64,000 nucleotides of DNA. Source: Macrococcoides equi (GTDB taxonomy: Bacteria; Bacillota; Bacilli; Staphylococcales; Staphylococcaceae). Below the pieces are notes generated by a model that did not search any database, was not told where the DNA came from, and saw nothing but the letters and a program-made list of their open reading frames with translations. The position numbers were made by a program, and so were the translations under genes. The stretch is taken from assembly GCF_047425865.1 (NCBI RefSeq), contig NZ_CP179735.1, one strand, 5' to 3'. Position 1 is the first letter of the stretch. Every line of letters begins with the position of its first letter. Shown piece by piece: positions 43,997 to 51,529 of this stretch.

Positions 43997-45280
43997 TTAT
44001 AAACTGTTATAAACTTCAAGTAATTTTTTTTGTTCATTTTCCCAGTTATAAATCTTCTTAATCTCTTTACACTTTTCACTATATTGATTGCGCAGGGCCT
44101 CATTTTTAACCAGTTGATTCACTGCATCAGCAATCTGATTGACATCATGGCTATCCACTGAAATACCCACACCTTGATCAACCACTGCTTTCACTTCAGG
44201 GAAATTGCAGCTAACAACAGGTACATGTGCCATAATATATTCAAATAATTTATTAGAACTCGCTGAGTAATGGTTGAAACAAATATTCTGTAGTACCTGG
44301 AAACCTAGATATGCTTGTTTAGTATAAGACGGCAAAGCTTTAAAATGTACTTTTTTAATAAACTTTATTCTGTGACTAACAGGACTATTTGCCGCCATTT
44401 CTTTTAAAGTCTTTTCTAATTTTCCTGCTCCTAAGAAAACTAATGTTCCTTCAGTTACTTGGGGCATCATTTCGATGAGTAATTCAAGTCCACGACCTTT
44501 TTGCAGACCACCTTGGTATAACAAAATCTTCTCATCCTTTGGTAATCCAAGTTCTTGATGTAAATCAACATCTGGTTTATCTTCAATATTATATAGTTCA
44601 GAATAATTATAAAGGGTGTTAGGATAGAATCCATATAATTCTTCATTCTTCTTAGCACGCGTATGATTCTCAACAATCATTTCATCTACAAACTTAATCA
44701 TAAATGATTCTACAAGCTTTATCGTTTTAGGATTATAACCCGTTCTTGAAGTTTGTACTTCATGTGAATCATAAACTAACTTTTTAGGTTTTAATCTTAA
44801 TTTTGAACATATGATGCCTTGTGGTAATGTGTTCAAATCATTTGAATGATAAATATCTGCATTATCTTTATAACCATTAAATATCATACGGGCAATAATC
44901 GCACCATTCACAATATTCTTACGTACCTTCCTTAACTTCACACTTAATGCCATCATTAAAAGTAGAGATGCAAAGTAAATCAATAACATTAAGTTAAAAT
45001 ATAAAAGTGTTACACCAATCACTGTACTAACAGCACCAACAGTGATTAAAAATGTATTTTTATCGTTTTGGTAAGCCGTGATAAATGAAGGATATCTTTG
45101 TACACGTGTCACTCTAAAATTGTCATTTATAGTTTCTTCTTTTAATACACTCTCATCTTTTGGATCATCAATAGCGATGAGATGAACATCATAATTGTTC
45201 TGTGATAAAGTCGTACATTCTCTGTTTACACGCGCATCATTTGTAAAATGATTCCATACAAACATTGTTACTTTTTTCAA
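43997..45280 (-). CDS. Glycosyltransferase family 4 with an inserted membrane hairpin
   Basis: The 427-residue GT-B enzyme starts at TTG 45280 (MKKVTMFVWNHFTNDARVNREC) behind AAGGTG. It has YHSNDLNTLPQG, YDSHEVQTSRTGYNP, ENHTRAKKNEELYGFYPN, LLYQGGLQKGRGLELLIEMM and ASSNKLFEYIMAHVPVVSC (Glu in FEY). Between about residues 75 and 115 two hydrophobic segments (FLITVGAVSTVIGVTLLYF and LLIYFASLLLMMALSV) interrupt the N-terminal domain, probably anchoring it in the membrane. It ends with its own terminator. Confidence 0.82.
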   Translation of the reverse strand: MKKVTMFVWNHFTNDARVNRECTTLSQNNYDVHLIAIDDPKDESVLKEETINDNFRVTRVQRYPSFITAYQNDKNTFLITVGAVSTVIGVTLLYFNLMLLIYFASLLLMMALSVKLRKVRKNIVNGAIIARMIFNGYKDNADIYHSNDLNTLPQGIICSKLRLKPKKLVYDSHEVQTSRTGYNPKTIKLVESFMIKFVDEMIVENHTRAKKNEELYGFYPNTLYNYSELYNIEDKPDVDLHQELGLPKDEKILLYQGGLQKGRGLELLIEMMPQVTEGTLVFLGAGKLEKTLKEMAANSPVSHRIKFIKKVHFKALPSYTKQAYLGFQVLQNICFNHYSASSNKLFEYIMAHVPVVSCNFPEVKAVVDQGVGISVDSHDVNQIADAVNQLVKNEALRNQYSEKCKEIKKIYNWENEQKKLLEVYNSL

Positions 45281-45425
45281 TTTTTTTCACCTTCTAATTC
45301 CGAGCGCCATTATACGCATCTCATTTATAATTCATTTTATCATATTCATATCATTATATTAATAATAACTTGAATGTTCTCTATTCATTAAATTGACTTT
45401 AAAATATTAAAAAAGAGAACATAAA

Positions 45426-45454
45426 AACACAACATCAGATCGTGATGTTGTGTT
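45426..45454 (-). terminator. Terminator of the SGNH gene
   Basis: AACACAACATCA-GATCG-TGATGTTGTGTT has a 12-base perfect stem; on the minus strand a T-run follows (plus A-run 45423-45427). Confidence 0.85.
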
Positions 45455-45474
45455 GATCATTAATTATAAAAATC

Positions 45475-46392
45475 TTAACTTACCCCTTTAGCGACACGTT
45501 CCGCATGTGCATCAATCAAAAATCTATATAAATCTTTATAAATATAATAACTGAAAGTAGAAGAGTAAGAATTAGTTAAATGATGTCTATCTCTAACAAG
45601 AATGACATTCCCTTGCGTTGGGTAACAATATTTATCATTATTACAAATTAAATTTGTATAATCAACGTATTTGACATAAGGCTCTGCTCTTATCGTATCA
45701 ACCCATTGCGGTTTAGGAGGAAGACTAGACTTTGCAACTCTACATTTTGCCGAATTTCTTCCGTATTCCTTCACGCAATCTGGAATGTATACATTAAAAT
45801 ATGGTGTATCTCTGATTGCAAATACTTTAATATTATTTGCATGTAATTCTCTAAATTTATCAATAATTCCTGCATCATATTTATTACCAGACTGTGTATT
45901 ATTTGCTTTGACTAATACAACATCAGGTTTATATTTTGCAATTCTCGGTATAATTCTTTTATTCCATGTAGTACATGAAGGATAATCAGGTCTTGGTGTT
46001 GAAGACAATGTACAACCACTTTTAGTTGCAAAGATTACACGTATATTGTACTTTTCAGCAAACTGCTGAACCGCGCCTAGCCAGTGCGCAGAATGAGAAT
46101 CTCCAATGATTGCTAAAGTTGTTTTATAATTCGTTTTCTTACCATATACACAAACCTTTTTGGCATAACCTACATTTTTACCTACGTGACAACCGTCTTT
46201 AAATCCTTGATTGTGATCTATTGCAGCATTCTTAGTCGCAGGTCGCAATGAGGCATATGGTGTATAAGTTTTCTTATTGACCTGAACGCCTGGGTGAGTA
46301 CGTAGGTTTAATGTCTCAGCATTTACTTTTAACTCTCCAAAAGCAATAAAAAAACATAAAATGACGAAAAATACCGAAAGTAATTTTTTCAT
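45475..46392 (-). CDS. Secreted SGNH-type esterase/O-acetyltransferase domain protein
   Basis: The 305-residue product has a signal peptide (about 1-25, AFGELKVNAE). It then has a lone SGNH domain like the C-terminal part of OafA/OatA acyltransferases: IIGDSHSAHWLGAVQQFA (Ser of GDSH about 97), NNTQSGN, and late RDRHHLTNSYS with the Asp-x-x-His pair. Several paired cysteines (CHVGKNVGYAKKVC, CTLSS...CTTW, CVKEYGRNSAKC, CNNDKYC) suggest disulfides, unusual in this group. It probably adds or removes acetyl groups on a wall polymer outside the cell. It has its own promoter and terminator. Confidence 0.82.
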   Translation of the reverse strand: MKKLLSVFFVILCFFIAFGELKVNAETLNLRTHPGVQVNKKTYTPYASLRPATKNAAIDHNQGFKDGCHVGKNVGYAKKVCVYGKKTNYKTTLAIIGDSHSAHWLGAVQQFAEKYNIRVIFATKSGCTLSSTPRPDYPSCTTWNKRIIPRIAKYKPDVVLVKANNTQSGNKYDAGIIDKFRELHANNIKVFAIRDTPYFNVYIPDCVKEYGRNSAKCRVAKSSLPPKPQWVDTIRAEPYVKYVDYTNLICNNDKYCYPTQGNVILVRDRHHLTNSYSSTFSYYIYKDLYRFLIDAHAERVAKGVS

Positions 46393-46426
46393 GTTTGCTC
46401 CTTAAAATTAAATTTTTACACATCAT

Positions 46427-46454
46427 ATTATAATACACAATTTATAAATTGTGT
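46427..46454 (-). promoter_or_regulatory. Promoter with a 20-base perfect palindrome before the SGNH gene
   Basis: A minus-strand TATAAT (46427-46432) is preceded by ACACAATTTATAAATTGTGT (46435-46454), a perfect palindrome covering the spacer and -35 zone. This is a likely operator of an unknown repressor. Confidence 0.5.
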
Positions 46455-46502
46455 GAACTAATTTCCTTATTATGTTACTCCTTTTATCTTTTGTATAAAA
46501 AA

Positions 46503-46532
46503 ACATGAGATATAAACATTTATATCTCATGT
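46503..46532 (-). terminator. Terminator of tagH
   Basis: ACATGAGATATAA and TTATATCTCATGT form a 13-base stem around a four-base loop; on the minus strand TTTTTTT follows. Confidence 0.85.
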
Positions 46533-46550
46533 CATGTAAAAAATGAATAT

Positions 46551-47453
46551 TTAATAATTAATAAATTGAATAATGCTTGTAATCGTCGTTATGCCTAAAA
46601 GTATAATCAGCGTGATTACATTTAAGATATCTATGCTGCCATTTTCTTTTTCAAGCACCTGATTTTTTTGCTGTTTTTCAATCATTTCACGTTTATATTG
46701 TATCTGTTCTTCTTTTGATTTAGCTTTGAAAGTACGCATAAATTTTACATAGCTATGAATAACTTTATGACACTCTCCGTACTCCACTACTTCACCAAAA
46801 TTTAACCATAAAGCTTTATCACACATTTTTTTTATCTGGCTTGCAGAATGTGAAACAAAGAATATCGTCTTCCCTTGTTGCTGGAAACCTTTCATACGCT
46901 CTATACACTTATTAGAAAATGTTTCATCACCGACTGATAATGCCTCATCTACAATAAGAACATCCGGTTCAGTATGAATTGCAATCGCAAATCCTAAACG
47001 TGAACGCATCCCACTAGAATAGTTCTTAATAGGCTGATAAATGAATTTGTCCAACTCTGAAAAATCTACGATATCCTGAAATCTTTCGTTAATCTGTTCT
47101 TCACTTAATCCATGCATCAAACATTTCATACGAATATTTTCTTCGCCTGTAAGTTCGTTGTTTAAACCTGCAGAAATTGCGATTAATGAACTTCTACCCT
47201 CTATTTTGATACTACCTGCAGTTGGCTGAGTTACCTCGGCAATTAAATTACTGAGCGTTGATTTTCCAGAACCATTTAAACCGATGATACCAACTGAATC
47301 ACCTTCTTCAACTTTAAATGATACATTTCTTAACGCAAAATAAGGCGATGTAATTTTTTTCTTTCTAAAGCTGAAAAGAGAAATAATTTTATCTTTTTTA
47401 CTCGTATTAAGATCATAAACTTTGGACACATTGTTAACTTCTACTTTACTCAT
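46551..47453 (-). CDS. tagH: ABC transporter ATPase for wall polymer export (TagH type)
   Basis: The protein (about 300 residues) powers export of a lipid-linked wall polymer with TagG. It has Walker A GIIGLNGSGKSTLSNLI (about 57-73), signature YSSGMRSRLGFAIAI, Walker B DVLIVDEALSVGD and a switch His in FFVSHSASQ. The early SYFSFRKKKITS-type insertion and late coiled region are as in TagH/TarH. The C-terminus ends in one membrane helix (LNVITLIILLGITTITSIIQF). I choose ATG 47453 (MSKVEVNNVSK), since GGATGG lies properly before it and touches the ATG at 47459. It is 42 bases downstream of tagG. Confidence 0.9.
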   Translation of the reverse strand: MSKVEVNNVSKVYDLNTSKKDKIISLFSFRKKKITSPYFALRNVSFKVEEGDSVGIIGLNGSGKSTLSNLIAEVTQPTAGSIKIEGRSSLIAISAGLNNELTGEENIRMKCLMHGLSEEQINERFQDIVDFSELDKFIYQPIKNYSSGMRSRLGFAIAIHTEPDVLIVDEALSVGDETFSNKCIERMKGFQQQGKTIFFVSHSASQIKKMCDKALWLNFGEVVEYGECHKVIHSYVKFMRTFKAKSKEEQIQYKREMIEKQQKNQVLEKENGSIDILNVITLIILLGITTITSIIQFINY

Positions 47454-47495
47454 GTACATCCATCCAAATCATATTTTTTTAATAAATCGTTTAGC

Positions 47496-48305
47496 TTATA
47501 AATAATCAATCAATTTATTTCTAAACTTAAAATGAACCTGACTACCAATAAATATCAATAGTAAACTAATCGACCAGAACCATAGATGGTCATGCCATGA
47601 ACCATACATTGCAACTTCACTTTTAGTAAATGCTGAGCGATAAATACCTACTAAAAAACCAAATGGGTTATAAGCATTAATTTTATGCATGATTGGGTTT
47701 GCATTTTCCAGTACCCAGAAAATCGGTGTCACAAAAAATGCCATACGCATCACATTTTGAAGGATATTCTTTGTATCGCGTACTAGAATTACGAGCGTAC
47801 TCATAATTAATGAGAAACCAAAGATAAATGCATAACTCGCAACTATAAAGTAAATAAACCAAAAATAATGCCACCATGGTACTAGATGGTTAAATAGAGA
47901 TAACACAAATAAAATCGTAGACGTAATTAATAAATTAATCAATGTATTCATAAATGAAATTGATAATAAAATACTCGATGGGAATTTCATCTTAGTCACT
48001 AAACCAAGTCTCGATTGAATAGCGTTGGAACCACCCATTATAGATTGCGAGATAAATATCCATGGAAATAATCCACTGATTAAATGAATAATAAAAGGAA
48101 CATGCCCTACATCCGCTTTCGTTCCTCTTAAACCGAGTCCAAATACTATGTAATAAAGGATTACTTGTAATAGCGGCTGTAGAAAATTCCAGAACACACC
48201 TAAATAATGATTTGAATAAGTACTTTTAATATTATATATGGCTAATTTATAAATTAGATTGATATGCGTGATCTGTTCTTTAAATAGTGCAAAGAGTTCC
48301 TTCAA
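47496..48305 (-). CDS. tagG: ABC transporter permease for wall polymer export (TagG type)
   Basis: The 269-residue permease has six membrane helices and the ABC-2 layout of TagG/TarG/Wzm. INLIYKLAIYNIKSTYSNHYLGVFWNFLQPLLQ at the N-terminus is the family hallmark (NHYLGVFWN about 33-41). GLFPWIFISQSIMGGSNAI, a cytoplasmic loop RDTKNILQNVMR and FFVTPIFWVLENANP follow. Start is TTG 48305 behind AGAAGG. With TagH it defines an ABC-type exporter, distinct from the Wzx/Wzy route upstream. Confidence 0.92.
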   Translation of the reverse strand: MKELFALFKEQITHINLIYKLAIYNIKSTYSNHYLGVFWNFLQPLLQVILYYIVFGLGLRGTKADVGHVPFIIHLISGLFPWIFISQSIMGGSNAIQSRLGLVTKMKFPSSILLSISFMNTLINLLITSTILFVLSLFNHLVPWWHYFWFIYFIVASYAFIFGFSLIMSTLVILVRDTKNILQNVMRMAFFVTPIFWVLENANPIMHKINAYNPFGFLVGIYRSAFTKSEVAMYGSWHDHLWFWSISLLLIFIGSQVHFKFRNKLIDYL

Positions 48306-48337
48306 AATAATTGCCTTCTTTCAATTCTAATTAGAAG

Positions 48338-49156
48338 TTATACATTTAACTTCATATATCCTTTAATAACTGAATGAATCATACGAATGGTATCTTCTTT
48401 ACTGATAGGATTATGACCCATTTTATCATTATTGTAAAATATAAACTGGATTTTTCTACTTGGTACTTTATATTTCTTTAATGCAAACATAAATGGATTA
48501 CAATGCTTTTCCATATCACCTTTACATCGTGCATTTTGTATATAGTAAATTCTAGGGGTATTTTTATGTTTTTTCATGGCACTGACTAATGAAAAGCGAT
48601 CTGCATATTGTTTTTTGATCGTCTGTTCATCCATTCCTTCAAATACAGTTCTAAATAATCGATCAACAGCTGTCTTATTATATTTTGTAACATACGTTTG
48701 TGGATTATTTGCAATAGCAGTAGACCCTTTATGCAAAGTAGCTAAATATATTGACATAAAGCCTCCAGCAGATGATCCAAAGTAATAAACATCTTTATCC
48801 TCTTTACCAATAAGTTTGCAAATTTTTTCAATTACTTCATAATAATCCTTTAAAAAATGACGTTCTTTCGTTCCTACACCCCATCCTATACGTAATGCAT
48901 GTTCATGTAACGTTCTATCATCTATAAACACAGCGCTAAACTCATACTCAGGATGCCATGAGTTTCTCATAAATAATGGTGGTGTTGCACGATTTGGATC
49001 ATAGGCACCATTTGAAAAAACAACTAATGGTATATATTCGTCTTTTAATGCTAGTTTGAAATAAAAATCTATACCATCCTTAATAATTTTGATGGCTCTA
49101 AAATTGTTGTCGATTAAAAATGATTTATTTAAATCTTCAAAGTTAATTGTATTCAT
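48338..49156 (-). CDS. GSSAGG alpha/beta-hydrolase-like protein, paralog B
   Basis: From ATG 49156 (MNTINFEDLNKSFLID) the protein has 272 residues; GGGG lies eight bases upstream, and a frame opening at 49204 adds an unlikely 16-residue leader. It shares with paralog A (38276-39070) the segments VVFSNGAYDPNRATPPLFMR, AVFIDDRTLHEHALRIGWG, YYFGSSAGGFMSIYLATLHKG, NNPQTYVTKYN and GHNPISKEDTIRMIH. The Ser and His of a hydrolase are both kept. It opens the tagG-tagH transcript, suggesting a step tied to polymer export. The reaction is unknown. Confidence 0.7.
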   Translation of the reverse strand: MNTINFEDLNKSFLIDNNFRAIKIIKDGIDFYFKLALKDEYIPLVVFSNGAYDPNRATPPLFMRNSWHPEYEFSAVFIDDRTLHEHALRIGWGVGTKERHFLKDYYEVIEKICKLIGKEDKDVYYFGSSAGGFMSIYLATLHKGSTAIANNPQTYVTKYNKTAVDRLFRTVFEGMDEQTIKKQYADRFSLVSAMKKHKNTPRIYYIQNARCKGDMEKHCNPFMFALKKYKVPSRKIQFIFYNNDKMGHNPISKEDTIRMIHSVIKGYMKLNV

Positions 49157-49448
49157 TATTTTATCCCCTTTAAAAATGATTGTAAATCCATAGTTACAAT
49201 GCACCTTATAATTTACATTAAATTAATTTTATTTACAATGATTTTCACTATTCCGTAAAGAGCTAAAGTGACAGTATTGTACAAAAATTTTATGTGTGTT
49301 TCTAAAACAAAAATTAATTGGTATAATTATGTAAATAGTATCCATTATTATTTATATCGAACAAGAAGTAATTTAATATTTATTGTTATTTTACATAAAT
49401 AGCTATATAATTTAATAGTTTATTAATCTAATTATAAAGGAGCATATA
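49157..49448. other. Divergent promoter region between the export genes and the LCP gene
   Basis: This 292-base AT-rich gap contains a strong plus-strand promoter (49383-49411) and a second possible extended -10 (TTGGTATAAT, ending 49327). I see no gene, terminator or clear operator in it. Confidence 0.55.
49383..49411 (+). promoter_or_regulatory. Sigma-A promoter of the LCP gene
   Basis: TTGTTA (49383-49388), 17 bases and a perfect TATAAT (49406-49411) stand 38 bases before the LCP start codon. Confidence 0.7.
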
Positions 49449-50822
49449 ATGAATAGAACACTTAAAATAATTTTAATCCTGCTCTCATTAAGTTTAGCAA
49501 TCATTCCTGTGTCCTACGCAGCATATCTATATTCTACTACGAAAGGTGCAATCGACTTATCTTTCAGTAAAAATAATGATAAATCTAGTCTAAGAGATAA
49601 AGCAGTAGATCCTTCAATGGATCACATCTCTATATTATTTCTTGGTATTGATGACAGTATTTCGCGTCGTGAAAATGGGCAGAAAGCATCTCAGGCACGT
49701 ACAGATGCTATGATACTTGCAACCTTTGATCGCAGTAATAAGCAAATCAGACTTGTAAGTATCCCGCGTGATACACTTGCCTATATTCCTTCAGTAAAGC
49801 AATACGATAAGATTACCCATGCCCATGCAGAAGGCGGCCCTGAAAGTTCAATGCAAGCTGTTGAAAATATCTTCAATGTTCCAGTTGACTATTATGCACG
49901 TGTCAATATGCAGGCATTTGTTGATATCGTTGATGAACTTGGGGGTATTGAATTTAACGTACCTTTTGATATTGATGAGCCGACTAAATTAGATAAAGGT
50001 CGTATTAAAGTAAAGAAAGGCAAACAGCTTATAAACGGAGACGAAGCTTTAGCATTAGTTAGAAGTAGACACGTCGATACTGACTTAGGACGTGGTAAGA
50101 GACAAATGCAGATGATTGAAGCAATTGTTAAAAAAGCCAAAGATACAAATTCACTTTCAAAATTAGATGACCTTGTAGAAATCGTTGGTAATAATGCAAA
50201 GCATAATCTAACTTTTGATAACATTACTTCGCTTGCATCTTATTACACATCAAATGATGTTGAATTTAAACAAATACAGTTAAAAGGTACAAACTATATG
50301 TATAATGGTGTTTATTATTACAATCCTGTATTCGATCACATTTATAAAATCACTAAGCTATTAAGAAAAGACCTTCAGCTTCCTGAAGTAAAGAAATCTT
50401 CTTTATTAGATTATAAAGTGCTTGCACTGAAAGGTAATTTAATTCCTTTAGAGAAAATGGATATAAAAGAAATTGAAAAAGCATACAAAGAACTTATAAA
50501 AGATAAGAAGCATAAAAAGAAAGGGAAAAAGAAAGCCACAAGTGAGCAGAAAGTAAATAAAACAGAAAATACTACAGTTGAACAGCATAACTATTCAGTT
50601 GAAACACCGCAAAGAAGTACTGAAACTGTTCAACCAACACAACCGACTCAACCAATTGAGCGACCGGTACAAACAGAAGCACCCGTTATTCAGATACCTA
50701 GATACAGTGCACCTGTTGAGCCAGTATATCCACAAAATACTACGCAAACAAACAATCAATATTCGAGACCGACACCTGAAACAACAGCATTACCAAGTAC
50801 TGAGGCTGTAATTCAACAATAA
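49449..50822 (+). CDS. LytR-CpsA-Psr family wall polymer ligase
   Basis: LCP enzymes transfer lipid-linked glycopolymers to peptidoglycan outside the membrane. The 457-residue product has a short cytoplasmic N-terminus, one membrane helix (about 5-27), then the LCP domain (about 60-245): ISILFLGIDDS, QARTDAMILATFD, LVSIPRDTLAYIP, ITHAHAEGGPESSMQAVE, VDIVDELGGIEFNVP and ALALVRSRHVDTDLGRGKRQ with the Arg residues that bind the polyprenyl phosphate. The last 90 residues are Pro/Thr/Gln-rich. RBS AAAGGAG and a perfect promoter precede it. Its neighbours suggest that it attaches the polymer exported by TagGH. Confidence 0.92.
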   Translation: MNRTLKIILILLSLSLAIIPVSYAAYLYSTTKGAIDLSFSKNNDKSSLRDKAVDPSMDHISILFLGIDDSISRRENGQKASQARTDAMILATFDRSNKQIRLVSIPRDTLAYIPSVKQYDKITHAHAEGGPESSMQAVENIFNVPVDYYARVNMQAFVDIVDELGGIEFNVPFDIDEPTKLDKGRIKVKKGKQLINGDEALALVRSRHVDTDLGRGKRQMQMIEAIVKKAKDTNSLSKLDDLVEIVGNNAKHNLTFDNITSLASYYTSNDVEFKQIQLKGTNYMYNGVYYYNPVFDHIYKITKLLRKDLQLPEVKKSSLLDYKVLALKGNLIPLEKMDIKEIEKAYKELIKDKKHKKKGKKKATSEQKVNKTENTTVEQHNYSVETPQRSTETVQPTQPTQPIERPVQTEAPVIQIPRYSAPVEPVYPQNTTQTNNQYSRPTPETTALPSTEAVIQQ

Positions 50823-50838
50823 ATAGGAGTGAGTCGTT

Positions 50839-51309
50839 ATCGCTACAAGAAAAACATATGAAAAGTATGAACAAATAAATAAAATGTTCGACAGAATGTC
50901 AGAAATAATTGAATCACCTGCAGATTATGAAATTTTGAGAAAAAATTTCTTTTATCTCGATGAATTTCATCAACAAAACTATGAAGCGCTACTGATATAT
51001 TATGCTGACGCAGCTAAAAATCCACTTATGGACGGCGCATGTTATATACTTGCAATACCAGAAATTTTTAATCAGATTAATATTTTTGAATATGAGGTAC
51101 CATTAGACTTTGTTTTTGAGGAAGATACGTTAAGTGAAACATTTGTTAATCTCGATGTTGTCTATCAATATTTAATCGCTGCAGTGTTAGAAGTGTCAGA
51201 TGTAAAAATCTTCACACCATCTGGCTATACGATGGGAATGACACATTGGAATCTAACTGTAATGAAATTATTTTGGCAGTATACAGCCATTATAAAAATG
51301 TATAACTAA
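50839..51309 (+). CDS. DUF2538-type protein, probable AUC start codon
   Basis: The protein is a small soluble family member with DGACYILAIPEIFNQINIFEYEVP, VFEEDTLSETFVNLDVVYQYLIAA and FTPSGYTMGMTHWNLTVMKLFWQYTA. From memory it matches the staphylococcal DUF2538 proteins, whose N-terminus reads like SRKTYEKIANINGMF. Here ATRKTYEKYEQINKMF lies upstream of the first ATG (50884). That ATG has no ribosome binding site, while AGGAG (50825-50829) is nine bases before ATC 50839. I therefore place the start at ATC; an in-frame TGA lies three codons farther upstream. The gene follows the LCP gene by 16 bases. Its function is unknown. A gene caller would give 50884. Confidence 0.72.
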   Translation: MATRKTYEKYEQINKMFDRMSEIIESPADYEILRKNFFYLDEFHQQNYEALLIYYADAAKNPLMDGACYILAIPEIFNQINIFEYEVPLDFVFEEDTLSETFVNLDVVYQYLIAAVLEVSDVKIFTPSGYTMGMTHWNLTVMKLFWQYTAIIKMYN

Positions 51310-51319
51310 ATAAAATAAT

Positions 51320-51358
51320 AAACCACCATCTTTTCGATATATAAATTGATGGTGGTTT
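51320..51358 (+). terminator. Terminator of the LCP-DUF2538 transcript
   Basis: AAACCACCATC (51320-51330) pairs with GATGGTGGTTT (51348-51358) over a 17-base loop, followed by a short T-run. Confidence 0.75.
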
Positions 51359-51479
51359 TATTATGGAATCGAAGGTATTTATTTTTGAATTGATAAATTT
51401 ACTTTATGAATTTATTGTTTCATATATTAAAGTAATATTACAATTCGGTGCTTTTATATACTTCATACTTTTTTCTCAT

Positions 51480-51485
51480 TATAAT
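51480..51485 (+). promoter_or_regulatory. -10 element of atl
   Basis: A perfect TATAAT stands 44 bases before the atl start codon. The upstream sequence is AT-rich and shows no good -35 at normal spacing. Confidence 0.4.
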
Positions 51486-51529
51486 AGAAGAGAATGAAAT
51501 GATGAAATAAATCGAGAAAGGAAGTACAC

